NCBI RefSeq assembly: GCF_963378095.1
Contig: NZ_OY726397.1
Coordinates: 4,402,001 to 4,466,000, forward strand
DNA length: 64,000 nucleotides
Source: Mycolicibacterium sp. MU0053
Lineage (GTDB): Bacteria > Actinomycetota > Actinomycetes > Mycobacteriales > Mycobacteriaceae
Direction of reading: 5' to 3'
Each line of letters opens with the position of its first letter. The stretch's first letter is position 1. Both the position numbers and the translations under genes were made by a program. This document shows, in pieces, positions 8,372 to 17,569 of the stretch. Under the pieces are notes generated by a model, which made no database searches, was not told the origin of the DNA, and worked only from the letters and a program-made list of their open reading frames with translations.

Positions 8372-9622
8372 GTGGCGCATTCCCATTCCCACTCCCACCA
8401 GGGCGGGCCCGCACCGGTAGGCCCGATCGCAGCCAGGATTGTCGTCGGCCTGCTCATCGCGATCGGCATCGGTGTGCTCGTCGGCGGTGTGCTGCTGTGG
8501 CCCGCTCAGCAGAAGGTCGACATACCGCTGCCGTTTCAAGACGCCACCGGCGGCGCGGTGAGCACCGAAGGTGGGCAGGTGATCTCGAGCACGCTCGGCG
8601 ATTGTGGCAGCCCCTCGGTGGGCCAGGTGCTGACCACAACCCCGGCTCCCGGCATCGCGGGCGCCGGGCGCTGCGCCCAGGCACTGATCGCCATCGGATC
8701 CGGACCCAACGTCGGCGCCAACACCCTGCTGGAGTTCAGTCCATCCCCTGGCCAGCCGAATCTTGCTGCCGGCGAACACATCCGGATCACCCGGCAGGTC
8801 GATCCGCAGGGCGCCACCAGCTACGCGTTCTACGACTACGAACGGACCTGGCCGCTGATCCTGCTGGCGGCCGCGTTCGCCGTGGTGATCGTCGCGGTCG
8901 CGCGGTGGCGGGGACTGCGGGCCCTGATCGGCATCGTGGTCGCCTTCGGCATTCTGGTGGTGTTCCTACTGCCCGCCCTGCGGGACGGCGCACCGGCGAT
9001 TCCGGTGGCGCTGGTGGCCTCGGCCGCCATCCTCTACGCGGTGCTCTATCTGGCGCACGGGGTGAGCCTGCGCACCAGCGCCGCGCTGCTGGGCACCCTG
9101 ACGTCGTTGCTGCTGGCCGCGGGGTTATCCTGGGCGGCAATCGAACTCGCGCACCTCACCGGGCTGTCAGAGGACCAGAACAACCAGGTGACCGCCTACC
9201 TGGGGCACATTTCCATCACCGGCCTGCTGCTGGCCGGGTTCATCATCGGGTCCCTCGGTGTGCTCAACGACGTGACCGTGGCCCAGGCGGCGACGGTCTT
9301 CGAGCTGGCCAACGTCGGCGAGAACCCCTCCCGCCGAGCGATTTTCACCGGCGCGATGCGAGTGGGGCGCGACCACATCGCCAGCACCGTCTACACGCTG
9401 GTGCTGGCCTATGCCGGCAGCGCACTGCCGCTGCTGCTGTTGTTCAGTGTGGCCAATCGCTCGCTGGGCGATGTCCTGACCAGTGAGGCCGTTGCCATCG
9501 AGGTGGCCCGCTCCGCGGTCGGTGGTATCGCGCTGGCCCTGTCGGTGCCGCTGACCACGGCGATCGCCGCGGTGCTGGCGACCAACTCGCCGAGCGCTCC
9601 CCCGGCCCGACGCCTCAGCTGA
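8372..9622 (+). CDS. YibE/F-family polytopic membrane protein with His-rich N-terminus
   Basis: The 416-residue protein opens with a short His/Ser run (AHSHSHSHQGG), then a first membrane helix (about residues 20-45). An exposed domain of about 100 residues follows, with two Cys (GDCGSPSVG, GAGRCAQ), then seven or so further helices. The later helices carry the family-like GxxNDVTVAQAATVFELA segment. YibE/F proteins are widespread actinobacterial/Firmicute membrane proteins of unknown transport function. GTG 8372 begins on the base after the aminotransferase stop, so translation is probably coupled. The His run could bind metal, but this is inference. Confidence 0.75.
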   Translation: MAHSHSHSHQGGPAPVGPIAARIVVGLLIAIGIGVLVGGVLLWPAQQKVDIPLPFQDATGGAVSTEGGQVISSTLGDCGSPSVGQVLTTTPAPGIAGAGRCAQALIAIGSGPNVGANTLLEFSPSPGQPNLAAGEHIRITRQVDPQGATSYAFYDYERTWPLILLAAAFAVVIVAVARWRGLRALIGIVVAFGILVVFLLPALRDGAPAIPVALVASAAILYAVLYLAHGVSLRTSAALLGTLTSLLLAAGLSWAAIELAHLTGLSEDQNNQVTAYLGHISITGLLLAGFIIGSLGVLNDVTVAQAATVFELANVGENPSRRAIFTGAMRVGRDHIASTVYTLVLAYAGSALPLLLLFSVANRSLGDVLTSEAVAIEVARSAVGGIALALSVPLTTAIAAVLATNSPSAPPARRLS

Positions 9623-9971
9623 CGAGATCGTCCTCGGTGAGGTCGGTGGCGGCCAGGGCGCTGGGCAGATCGTCGTGCCGGAACACCGAGGTGACCTTGT
9701 CGTGGACCACGCGAAATGCCGAGGCGCAGGTGCCGCCGTCGCCGAACCGCTGCTCGACGACCACCACGCCGTCGTGCACGTAGGTCCTGCCCACGCTCAC
9801 CGCGGTGGGAAAGGCCTGTGCCCACTCCCGCAGGGCGGTCAGGCCCTGGGTCGCGCCGTGCGCGTCGCCGACGTCGATGTCGTCGGCGGACAGTTGCAGC
9901 AGCGTGTCGATGTCCTTGGTGTCCAACGCGTCATGCCAAGCGAGCACGGTGGCGAACTCCGAAGTGGTCAT
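9615..9971 (-). CDS. SnoaL/NTF2-like small protein
   Basis: The 118-residue protein has the alpha+beta pattern of the SnoaL/NTF2-like cone fold (helix LAWHDALDTKDIDTLLQLSADDIDVGD, then GLTALREWAQAF). Members are polyketide cyclases, isomerases or ligand-binding proteins; nothing specifies the substrate. ATG 9971 (MTTSEF) is preferred to the TTG at 9980. Its stop overlaps the end of the convergent YibE/F gene, and it is 18 bases downstream of the mycothiol-type enzyme gene, so it may be the last gene of that operon. Confidence 0.65.
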   Translation of the reverse strand: MTTSEFATVLAWHDALDTKDIDTLLQLSADDIDVGDAHGATQGLTALREWAQAFPTAVSVGRTYVHDGVVVVEQRFGDGGTCASAFRVVHDKVTSVFRHDDLPSALAATDLTEDDLVS

Positions 9972-9989
9972 AGCAGCCAACCTATCCGG

Positions 9990-10712
9990 TCACAGCGACA
10001 TTGCGGCCAACCAGGTGTGCAGCGCCTCATCGGCGCCGAACACCTGGACCTCGGTCTCCTCGACCGCGCGCCGCCTGGTGGTGAGCAGCAGCAAGTCGGC
10101 CACCGGCCCACGTAGGGCCACATCGCCCTTGGCGTGCTCGTGTCGCCAGCTACCGTCGCGCAGGGTCCACTCACCGGCCGCGCCCAACCCGTCGTCGGTG
10201 GCGTGCAGGTGCACGGATTTGTCCCCCAGCTCGGGAAGCCGGGGAGTCAGCAGGTCGAACCATTCGCTGAGCGCGTCCGCGGCCTGCGCGGGCGGGATGG
10301 TGAAGTCGACGCCGACGGCAATCGCGGCGTCGGCGCGGTGCACCGCCACCTCGTGCACCCAGCGCCGAATCCACCACGCGGCGGGCCTGGGGCCACCGAA
10401 GGTCCACACCGGGGTGTCCGGTCCGGTCCGGGCCACCGCCTCGAGCAGAATCTGCGGCCCGTCGAGCAGCCACTGCCGGGCGGCCGCCGGTTCGGTGGGC
10501 GGCTTGCCGTCGCGCACCGCCTTGGGGTCCGCCGGGCCGTCCAGCCCATCGGTGACGTTCTGCGCGGCCCACCGGATTCCGCGGCCGACGTGCCGAAACA
10601 GGTGGTTCAGGGTCCAGTCCGGACAGGTGGGAACCGGGGTCTGCGGGTCGGCGCCGAGCACCAGGTCGGCGAATGCGGTGACTTCCTCGGGGAGTTTCGC
10701 TGCGTGGTCCAC
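9990..10712 (-). CDS. Maleylpyruvate isomerase-family (DinB-fold) mycothiol-dependent enzyme
   Basis: The 240-residue protein has the family's N-terminal pattern CPDWTLNHLFRHVGRGIRWAAQNV and the central VWTFGGPRPAAWWIRRWVHEVAVHRADA. The helix-borne His residues match the metal site of DinB/MDMPI proteins. Actinobacterial members use mycothiol as cofactor or substrate, and many are uncharacterised. The C-terminal part (GDVALRGPVADLLLLTTRR) is the usual SCP2-like extension. GTG 10712 is four bases past the udgA stop, so the two are probably in one operon. Confidence 0.75.
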   Translation of the reverse strand: MDHAAKLPEEVTAFADLVLGADPQTPVPTCPDWTLNHLFRHVGRGIRWAAQNVTDGLDGPADPKAVRDGKPPTEPAAARQWLLDGPQILLEAVARTGPDTPVWTFGGPRPAAWWIRRWVHEVAVHRADAAIAVGVDFTIPPAQAADALSEWFDLLTPRLPELGDKSVHLHATDDGLGAAGEWTLRDGSWRHEHAKGDVALRGPVADLLLLTTRRRAVEETEVQVFGADEALHTWLAAMSL

Positions 10713-10716
10713 GCCG

Positions 10717-12042
10717 TCAGCGTACGACCCGACCGAGGCAGTGCACCTGCCAATCGGCGGCCTGCCAGCGCGCGATGTCGAGGCAGTTGCGGCCGTCGAC
10801 CACCACCCGGTCCCGCACCACGTCGCCCAGGTCCCGTGGATCGAGGTCGACGAATTCCTTCCATTCGGTCAACACCAGCACCGCGTCCGCGCGCTCGCAC
10901 GCTTCGAAGACCGACGTCGAATAGTTGAGGGTGGGAAACACCTTTCGGGAGTTCTCCAGCGCCTTCGGGTCGTAGACGTTGACGGTCGCGCCGTTGAGTT
11001 GCAGCATGCCGGCGACATTCAGGGCCGGCGAATCGCGCACGTCGTCGGATTCGGGTTTGAACGCCGCGCCCAGCACCGCGATGTTGGCACCCAGCAGGGA
11101 ACCACCGCACGCCCGGGTCGCCAACTCCACCATCCGAGTGCGCCGCCGCATGTTGATGCTGTCCACCTCGCGCAGGAAGGTCAGCGCGTGGTTGGCGCCC
11201 AACTCCCCCGCTCTGGCCATGAACGCCCGGATGTCCTTCGGCAGGCAGCCGCCGCCAAACCCCAGCCCGGCGTTGAGAAATCGCCGGCCGATGCGCGGGT
11301 CATAGCCCAGCGCATCGGCCAGCACAGTCACGTCTGCGTCGGCGGCCTCGCACACCTCGGATATCGCGTTGATGAACGAGATCTTGGTCGCCAGAAAAGC
11401 ATTGGCCGAAACCTTGACGAGTTCGGCGGTCTGCAGGTCGGTCAACAGGAACGGCACCTCGTCGGCCAACAGCGGCGCGTAGAGGTCTCGGACAGCTTGT
11501 TCCGCGCGCGCCGAATCACGCTGCACGCCAAGGACAATCCGGTCCGGGCGCAGGGTGTCCTGCACCGCGAATCCCTCGCGCAGGAACTCGGGGTTCCAGG
11601 CGATCTCGACGTCGACGCCGGCCGGTGCCAGCGCGCGGGTCCGCTCCACCAACGCCGCGGAGGTTCCCACCGGCACCGTGGACTTGCCCACGATCACCGC
11701 GTGCCTGCTCAGTCGCGGCACCAGGGTGTCGATGACGGCGTGCACGTGGCACAGGTCGGCACCGAGTTCCCCCTTCTTCTGCGGCGTCCCGACGCCGAGA
11801 AAGTGCACGTCGGCGAATTCGGCGGCCAGGTCGTAATCGGTGGTGAAGCGCAGCCGGCCGGCGGCCAGGTTATCTCGCAGCAGCTTGCGCAGCCCGGGCT
11901 CATAGAAGGGGATCTCACCGGAGGCCAGCTTCTCGACCTTGCCGGGGTCGATGTCGACGCCGATGACCTCGTGTCCCAGCTCGGCCATCCCGGCCGCGTG
12001 GGTCGCACCCAGATAACCCGTTCCGAACACCGTGCATCGCAT
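10717..12042 (-). CDS. udgA: UDP-glucose 6-dehydrogenase
   Basis: The 441-residue protein has an N-terminal NAD-binding motif GTGYLG at residues 7-12, a DIDPGKVEKL cofactor-specificity strand, the family segment LREGFAVQDTLRPDRIVLG, and catalytic Cys266 in GFGGGCLPKD. It oxidises UDP-glucose to UDP-glucuronate for envelope polysaccharide precursors. It corresponds to M. tuberculosis Rv0322, which also lies next to dcd. Length is typical and the start is ATG. Confidence 0.92.
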   Translation of the reverse strand: MRCTVFGTGYLGATHAAGMAELGHEVIGVDIDPGKVEKLASGEIPFYEPGLRKLLRDNLAAGRLRFTTDYDLAAEFADVHFLGVGTPQKKGELGADLCHVHAVIDTLVPRLSRHAVIVGKSTVPVGTSAALVERTRALAPAGVDVEIAWNPEFLREGFAVQDTLRPDRIVLGVQRDSARAEQAVRDLYAPLLADEVPFLLTDLQTAELVKVSANAFLATKISFINAISEVCEAADADVTVLADALGYDPRIGRRFLNAGLGFGGGCLPKDIRAFMARAGELGANHALTFLREVDSINMRRRTRMVELATRACGGSLLGANIAVLGAAFKPESDDVRDSPALNVAGMLQLNGATVNVYDPKALENSRKVFPTLNYSTSVFEACERADAVLVLTEWKEFVDLDPRDLGDVVRDRVVVDGRNCLDIARWQAADWQVHCLGRVVR

Positions 12043-12127
12043 GAGCCCTGTCTATGGGGCCTGAGTGAGCGGACCGCATCGGGGCGCTGAGCGTCATGCC
12101 AACAGCAGGTAACGAGTTGCCGCGGGC

Positions 12128-13786
12128 TCAGTCACCGAATGAGGGCCACGGCCAAATCGAATCGGAGCCGCTCGACCCACGACTCGAACCGCGATCGGAA
12201 CCCGAGCTCGAACCGCGGTCCGATCCCGAGCTGGACCCCGAACCCGGCCACCGCGGGCGCTGCGGTTGCTGCGTCTGCACCGGCCACTGCTGCTTCGGCG
12301 GGTCATAGGACGCCGGCGGATCCCACTGCGGCGGCTCGGATTTCGGCGGTTCCCACTTGGGCGGCTCCCACTTCGGTGGGTCGTACTTCGGCGGGTTGTA
12401 CTTGGGCGGGTTGTACTTCGGCGGGTTGTAGTAGTCACGCGACGGTTCCCACGGCGGCCGGAACAGCGGCGGCAACACGTTGGGCCTGGGCAGCACGACT
12501 ATCGGCGGCGGGAGCACCGGGGCAGGCACCACGGCAGGCGGCGGCGGAGCCACCGGAGGCGGTGGTGGCGGGGCGGCCGGTGGCGGTGGCGGTGGGGCCG
12601 CGGGTGCCGGAGCGGGGGCGGCCGGTGCGGGTGCGCGGTCGACGAACACCGTGCGCGGCGTCTGCGGCGCGGGCGCCTCCTGCACGACCGGCCTGGGCGC
12701 CTGAATCGTCTCGATCGGTTCCGGCGGCGCCGGGGCTGGCGGTTCGGGCGCCAACGCCACCGCCGGCGGCTTGGGCGGCACCACCATGCTCTCGCCGGGG
12801 GTGGGGCGCTCATCGACGGTGGGCCGGATGCTGACCGCGAGCGAGATCACCAGCGCGGCCACCCCGATCACGAAGATCGACGTCATTGCGCTGCCGACCA
12901 GCAGGAACGGCTTGCGCCCCGGCACGGCGGCGGCCGGGTCCTCGACCGGCGCAACGGCCTCGGAGAGATCGAGGAACCCCGAATCGGCCGCGTCCACCTC
13001 GCTGTAGGCCAATGAGGCGGCCGCGGCTGGTTGCATGTAACCGGCACCGGCCAGCTGGGTGACGTCGGCGGCCACCGGGGCATCGGCGAACCCCAGGCCC
13101 ACCGTGGTGGCCTCGAACCGGGGCGCGTTCGCGCTCGCCAGCGCCGCGCCGCGGGCCAATGCCAACTCGGCCTCGTCCGGCGCGCTGACCGGAAGCGAGG
13201 TGGCCGACTCCAGTTGCAGCTTGATCGCGGCCACACTCACGCCCGAGCCCACGACGAACACGGCCTGCGGCGGTTCGTCCAGATCTTCCAGCCCGCCGAC
13301 CATGGCGGTCAGCTCGGCGACGGCGTCCTCAGTGTGCAGGTCCTGACTCTGCACCTTGACGATCGAACCGTCGGCGGTCTGCACCACCGACATCGTCGCG
13401 GTGTCGCGTTCGAGGAACATCAGCGCGGTGCGCTCGTAACCCACCGCGCGCCCCACGGCTTGCGCCAGCGCACCCGCGGCGTGGAGCTCGGAGACCAGCA
13501 TGACGTCGTCGATGTGGTGCCTGGCCAGCGTCTCGCGCAACGCCGCGGCCTCGTCGTGGTCACGCCAGGTGACCCCGGTGGCGGCCAGGTGATGACCACC
13601 TTCGGCCGCGCTCTCCCGAGTGCCCAGGATCGCGGTGACAACCTGCTCCGAGGCCGTTGCCGAGGTGTCCTCCGAGCCGACATTGAAGGCGTCGTGGTCG
13701 ACCGTGAGGCCGTCCGCTTTTTCGCCTTCGACCAGCACCATGCGGACCGACGTGGGTGTCATCGACACACCAAGTACGATGTCCAC
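12128..13786 (-). CDS. Proline-rich membrane protein with actin-fold-like N-terminal domain (DUF7159-like)
   Basis: The 552-residue protein opens DIVLGVSMTPTSVRMVLVEG, like the first phosphate loop strand of Hsp70/actin folds. TALMFLERDTATMSVVQ and VFVVGSGVSVAAIKLQ resemble the second phosphate and adenosine motifs, though the key Asp/Gly residues are degenerate. One membrane helix follows near residue 300 (PFLLVGSAMTSIFVIGVAALV). The tail is very Pro-rich and ends with repeats of the type YNPPK/WEPPK and a Ser/Gly/Asp stretch. GTG 13786 has GGAGG five bases upstream. The actin-fold reading is my inference; a DUF7159-type name is tentative. Exported or surface-exposed tail expected. Confidence 0.65.
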   Translation of the reverse strand: MDIVLGVSMTPTSVRMVLVEGEKADGLTVDHDAFNVGSEDTSATASEQVVTAILGTRESAAEGGHHLAATGVTWRDHDEAAALRETLARHHIDDVMLVSELHAAGALAQAVGRAVGYERTALMFLERDTATMSVVQTADGSIVKVQSQDLHTEDAVAELTAMVGGLEDLDEPPQAVFVVGSGVSVAAIKLQLESATSLPVSAPDEAELALARGAALASANAPRFEATTVGLGFADAPVAADVTQLAGAGYMQPAAAASLAYSEVDAADSGFLDLSEAVAPVEDPAAAVPGRKPFLLVGSAMTSIFVIGVAALVISLAVSIRPTVDERPTPGESMVVPPKPPAVALAPEPPAPAPPEPIETIQAPRPVVQEAPAPQTPRTVFVDRAPAPAAPAPAPAAPPPPPPAAPPPPPPVAPPPPAVVPAPVLPPPIVVLPRPNVLPPLFRPPWEPSRDYYNPPKYNPPKYNPPKYDPPKWEPPKWEPPKSEPPQWDPPASYDPPKQQWPVQTQQPQRPRWPGSGSSSGSDRGSSSGSDRGSSRGSSGSDSIWPWPSFGD

Positions 13787-13985
13787 TACGCCTCCAAAAT
13801 TGTTTGCTAAGCCACTTCAGTTCTAGGCCGGGCACGCAGTCCGCCCAAGCCACCCACTACGAACTTCATCGAAGCTTCCACCTGCGGTGTTACATGTGCA
13901 GCCGCTGTGAAGTTCGGTCTCCGCAGGCCGCCGGTGGGCCTCGAAAAGCCGGTAGCTACCAGGGTACCCATGGGAGGCTGACGAG

Positions 13986-14699
13986 GTGAGTCCCCGAACC
14001 GACGAGGTCGATTTCCATTTCGATCCCATGTGCCCATTCGCCTATCAGACCTCGGTGTGGATCCGAGCCGTCCGGGACCAAACCGGGCTGACCGTGAACT
14101 GGCGCTTCTTCAGCCTCGAAGAGGTCAACCGCGTCGAGGGCAAAAAGCATCCCTGGGAACGCGACTGGTCCTATGGCTGGTCGCTGATGCGGATCGGCGC
14201 GCAACTGCGACGCCGCGACCCGGCGCTGCTCGATCAGTGGTACCTCGCCATCGGTCGCGAACTGCATGTGTCCGGCGGTAAGCCGCACGATCCGGCCGTG
14301 GCCCGTGCGCTGCTGGCCCAGATCGGCGCCGATGACGCGGTCTTCGACGCCGCGTTGGCCGACCCGTCGACCCATGATGACGTCCGGGCCGACCATCAGC
14401 GCGTGCTCGACGCGGGCGGCTACGGGGTGCCGACGCTGTTCTTCGGCGATCAATGCCTGTTCGGCCCGGTTCTGGTCGATCCACCGACCGGTGCGGCGGC
14501 GCTGCGGTTGTGGGACGTCGTGACCGGGATGGCGCAGCTGCCGCATGTGTACGAGTTGCAGCGCCCCAAGACCGCGGCCGATGCCGAGCTGATCGGGCGC
14601 AGCCTGCGGCCCTACCTCGACGGCCGGGATTGGGTGAGTATCAACCGCGGTGAGGTGGTGGATGTCGAGAAGCTCGTCGGCGGGAGCACCGAGGGTTAG
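13986..14699 (+). CDS. DsbA-family (thioredoxin-fold) oxidoreductase-like protein
   Basis: The 237-residue protein begins [20 protein letters not shown], the strand-loop-helix of FrnE/HCCA-isomerase-type DsbA proteins. A long helical insert follows, then the cis-Pro motif [15 protein letters not shown]. The active-site motif is CPFA, so only one redox Cys is present, as in monothiol or mycothiol-transferring members. Start GTG 13986. Its last four bases overlap the end of convergent dcd. The substrate cannot be told. Confidence 0.75.
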   Translation: MSPRTDEVDFHFDPMCPFAYQTSVWIRAVRDQTGLTVNWRFFSLEEVNRVEGKKHPWERDWSYGWSLMRIGAQLRRRDPALLDQWYLAIGRELHVSGGKPHDPAVARALLAQIGADDAVFDAALADPSTHDDVRADHQRVLDAGGYGVPTLFFGDQCLFGPVLVDPPTGAAALRLWDVVTGMAQLPHVYELQRPKTAADAELIGRSLRPYLDGRDWVSINRGEVVDVEKLVGGSTEG

Positions 14700-15268
14700 G
14701 TGAGCTTGCGGAAGTTCTCGTAGGACCGCGACGGGGTGGGGCCCCGCTGACCCTGGTACTTCGACCCGGCCTTCGCGCTGCCGTACGGGTGCTCGGCCGG
14801 GCTGGTGAGCCGCAACAGGCACAGCTGACCGATCTTCATGCCCGGCCACAGCGTGATCGGCAGGTTGGCGACGTTCGACAACTCCAGCGTGATGTGACCG
14901 GAGAACCCCGGATCAATGAAGCCGGCCGTGGAGTGCGTCAGCAGGCCAAGCCGTCCCAACGACGACTTGCCCTCCAGCCGGCCCGCGAGGTCGTCGGGCA
15001 GGGTGCAGATCTCCAGGGTGGAGCCCAGCACGAATTCCCCCGGATGCAGCACGAACGGCTCGCCGTCGATGGGTTCCACCAGGCTGGTGAGGTCGTCCTG
15101 GCGCTGCGCCGGATCGATGTGGGTGTAGCGGGTGTTGTTGAACACCCGGAACAAGCCGTCGAGGCGGACGTCGACGCTGGAGGGCTGGACCAGGGACTCG
15201 TCGTACGGCTCGATGGCTAAACGCCCGGCGGCCAGTTCGGCCCTGATGTCACGATCTGAGAGCAACAC
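14696..15268 (-). CDS. dcd: dCTP deaminase (probably bifunctional with dUTPase)
   Basis: The 190-residue protein has the conserved segments [37 protein letters not shown] and [19 protein letters not shown], and the C-terminal [16 protein letters not shown] lid. This matches mycobacterial Dcd (Rv0321), which turns dCTP into dUMP and so supplies dTMP synthesis while limiting dUTP. The length is exactly that expected. It is transcribed divergently from the neighbouring tRNA. Confidence 0.95.
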   Translation of the reverse strand: MLLSDRDIRAELAAGRLAIEPYDESLVQPSSVDVRLDGLFRVFNNTRYTHIDPAQRQDDLTSLVEPIDGEPFVLHPGEFVLGSTLEICTLPDDLAGRLEGKSSLGRLGLLTHSTAGFIDPGFSGHITLELSNVANLPITLWPGMKIGQLCLLRLTSPAEHPYGSAKAGSKYQGQRGPTPSRSYENFRKLT

Positions 15269-15313
15269 CCGACGAGCGTATCGGCTGGTGGTGATAACCT
15301 CTCAAGCCACACC

Positions 15314-15387
15314 GCCGATGTAGTTCAATGGCAGAACATCAGCTTCCCAAGCTGAATACGCGGGTTCGATTCCCGTCATCGGCTCCA
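15314..15387 (+). tRNA. tRNA-Gly (anticodon CCC)
   Basis: The acceptor arms GCCGATG (15314-15320) and CATCGGC (15377-15383) pair perfectly. The anticodon stem TCAGC/GCTGA holds the loop TTCCCAA, giving anticodon CCC. The T-arm GCGGG-TTCGATT-CCCGT is standard. Discriminator T and an encoded CCA end the gene at 15387. The stretch after it (15388-15605) shows no credible gene. Confidence 0.95.
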
Positions 15388-15605
15388 CTATTACCGAGGC
15401 CCTGCTGGGCGTCGTGCTGGGCTGCGACGGCCACGACGTGGGGCGCAAATGCCTGGCCGCCCAACTCCTCTTTTCGCCCAACCCTGCGCCAGCCGGACGG
15501 ATACACCCCATCGGCGTCGGACATGCCCACGCCCGAAGTCATGTTTCGGTGCTCATCCGCGACCTCGACCTCCCGGTGTTCAACACCGGCATCGGTGAAG
15601 TCTGG

Positions 15606-16280
15606 TCAGTAGAAGACAGAGGTGTTCGTGCTGGTTCCGTTATCGCACGTGATCGTGCCGGTGCGATTCTTGAGCAGCCGAATGGCCGGTACAAACAGGT
15701 CGAACGAGCCGTTGGCCGGCAAACCGAAGGTGCTCTCGAAACCCTCAGAGGAGTAGGTGCATTGCGATGCGACTGCACTGCGATCCGTGACGTGGAAGGT
15801 GACACCGGTGAGGCCCGCCTTCGGTGTCACGGTCGGGCCCTGTTTGGGCAGATTGGCAGGTGCGGCCGCCCCGACGTCGCTGACGACGGCTGTCCCGCCC
15901 CAGCGCTCCATGGCTCCGCCGCCCGGACACTTGGCGTTCTGAAAGTTCAGCGAGTGGACACCCGGGCTCAGTTGCGTGACCGCTCCCAAGGTGACTGGCG
16001 TCTTGCCGTCGAAGTCGACGTCCACGGTGTAGCCGGGGCACTGCGAGTCGGCATCTTTCACGAGGTTGACAACCACGCTCGGTGTCGTGTTTTCGACGCG
16101 AAGGCCCACAAAGCCGTTGGGCTCACCGCAGTACTTCGGACAGCTCCCACCGAGGTGCATGTTGAGGATCTGTCCCTCGGCTCGAGCGGGAGCGGGGGCG
16201 GTGGTAGTGGCGATACCCGCCAGCGCGGCAGCAACCGTTGCGCTGCCGGCGATGAAAGTCGCTAATCGTGTGGTGAACAT
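15606..16280 (-). CDS. Exported protein with signal peptide, unknown family
   Basis: The 224-residue product has a Sec signal peptide (TTRLATFIAGSATVAAALAG then an Ala-rich site near residue 34). The mature part has about six Cys and beta-rich character (GLRVENTTPSVVVNLV, YTVDVDFDGKTPVTLGAVTQ). No family is recognised. It stands alone between the tRNA and another small exported-protein gene on the same strand. Confidence 0.7.
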   Translation of the reverse strand: MFTTRLATFIAGSATVAAALAGIATTTAPAPARAEGQILNMHLGGSCPKYCGEPNGFVGLRVENTTPSVVVNLVKDADSQCPGYTVDVDFDGKTPVTLGAVTQLSPGVHSLNFQNAKCPGGGAMERWGGTAVVSDVGAAAPANLPKQGPTVTPKAGLTGVTFHVTDRSAVASQCTYSSEGFESTFGLPANGSFDLFVPAIRLLKNRTGTITCDNGTSTNTSVFY

Positions 16281-16668
16281 TTGGGTTCCCTTCAGGAGCG
16301 AAGCGGTGTCGCATCGAACCCGATCGCCGCGTCGGAAGCAATATGATTGCTGAGCTGGACGTTTTCCGGCATAAGTGCACGCTAGTCCGGTATCACGCGG
16401 TTTGGCGAAATTTACTGGAATTACGCAGAAATTTGGCTAGCTCCTCAAACGAAGTCACCCAGTCGTACATCAGCGACTGGGGCAGAAGATGATCGCGGCG
16501 GGTAGGAAGCCGAGCACCGCACGGCACGCTTACAGGCAATCGAGACGGTGTCATCGACATCGCCAGCAGGTCGGCGAGAAAACTTCGCCGAGTCGCTCGA
16601 TTGGCTAGCGGATCGGGCGAGCACTAGCGACCCACTCGGCGCAACGGATTGACTTCAGGCTTTTCGGG
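16281..16668. other. Intergenic stretch, AT-richer
   Basis: About 390 bases with no credible ORF. The part around 16380-16440 is AT-rich and may hold the promoter of the exported-protein gene that starts at 16280. It contains the hairpin listed separately. Confidence 0.6.
16458..16481 (-). terminator. Hairpin, possible terminator without T-tract
   Basis: CCCAGTCG (16458-16465) pairs perfectly with CGACTGGG (16474-16481) across an 8-base loop. On the minus strand it lies about 190 bases beyond the stop at 16669. There is no T-run, so this would be a mycobacterial I-shaped terminator or an unrelated structure. Confidence 0.4.
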
Positions 16669-16938
16669 TCAAATGCCGGTGCACAGCGCCACGAACGGGA
16701 TGGGCGCGCAGATTCCTACCGAGAAGCCCGGCGTCAGATCGCCGTTCCACGCCGGCGGCGGGGGCGGCGGCGGTGGCGGCAGGGGCGCGGCCACGCACGT
16801 GTTGGTGGGCGGATCGAACAACGTGCCGGCACCACACTCAGCAGCGCCGGCCGTCGCGGGCGCTCCGAGGGCGATAAATGCCAGCGGCAGCGACGCCGCC
16901 GCGCCGCCGATGGCAAGACGACGAATCATGTTCATCAT
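16669..16938 (-). CDS. Small exported proline-rich protein
   Basis: The 89-residue product has a signal peptide (MMNMIRRLAIGGAAASLPL, cleavage near ATAGA-AE at about residue 33). A short Cys-containing segment (ECGAGTLFDPPTNTCVAA), a run of nine prolines, and a hydrophobic C-terminus with two more Cys (GICAPIPFVALCTGI) follow. ATG 16938 has AGGAGG upstream. Short Cys-paired secreted proteins of this kind are common in mycobacteria; function is unknown. Confidence 0.7.
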   Translation of the reverse strand: MMNMIRRLAIGGAAASLPLAFIALGAPATAGAAECGAGTLFDPPTNTCVAAPLPPPPPPPPPAWNGDLTPGFSVGICAPIPFVALCTGI

Positions 16939-17569
16939 CGCAGGCCTCCTGAGGTCCCCCGACCCTGCTTGAACCCTGAATTTACGCCGCTCCTGGGCAC
17001 CGTTTCAACAAATTGACGAGCCCGTCGGGCACCCGGAGGCTGGCCCGAAAACCGCCCAACCCGAGCGAGTGACGAGAATCACAGCTCGGGCGCGGCGGCC
17101 GCCGCGAGAGCACCCGCCTGGGCCCCGAATGCAAATCGGCATTCAACTGAGTTGTCAACGAGATAAAACCCGTGGGCGAGGGTTCTGGGCGGTCGCCGGG
17201 GTGAAATTTTCTGCACTGGAAAACAAATTGGCCAGGTTTAGCTTAGTTAGGTAAGCCAACCCTAAACCCCAGGCCAGGGCACCGCCGCGCCGACCGGCGC
17301 ATTTGCTTCACATTACAAAGAGTGATGCCGGAATTGAGCCCTACCAATTCCGGGCCTGCATAACGCGCGTTTCTTCCCGAACCAATTCGAAACAGCGCGG
17401 GGCCCAGCTAAGCGAATGCCACTGGGCCTGCTATCAGGTTTCTCCAGGCAAACCCCGGCTGGGCGGCCATCGTCGCAGCTAGGACGTAGGCATTGTTCCT
17501 CAGGGTTCTCTCAGTTACCGTCGCGCTGCCGGATAAGGCAACCCTCAGTTAATTAGACTAGGAGACCAA
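16939..17569. other. Long divergent intergenic region
   Basis: About 630 bases separate two divergent genes. I see no credible ORF. It is AT-rich for this genome between 17200 and 17420. Its clearest element is the IdeR box listed separately. A weaker 12/19 iron-box-like match sits near 17530-17550, close to the start of the porin-like gene. Confidence 0.6.
17247..17265. promoter_or_regulatory. IdeR (iron) box
   Basis: TTAGGTAAGCCAACCCTAA matches the mycobacterial IdeR consensus TWAGGTWAGSCTWACCTWA at 17 of 19 positions, with both outer arms intact. It lies about 305 bases from both divergent start codons (16938 and 17570), so which gene it controls is not decided by position. Confidence 0.8.

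Noticed and set aside
15328..15612. Open frame running through the tRNA-Gly gene
   Set aside because: The start lies in the tRNA and the composition is that of a non-coding frame. No support for a gene or for an integrated element at the tRNA 3' end.
17530..17550. Second iron-box-like sequence just before the porin-like gene
   Set aside because: Only about 12 of 19 positions match and one arm is missing; not strong enough beside the 17/19 box at 17247.
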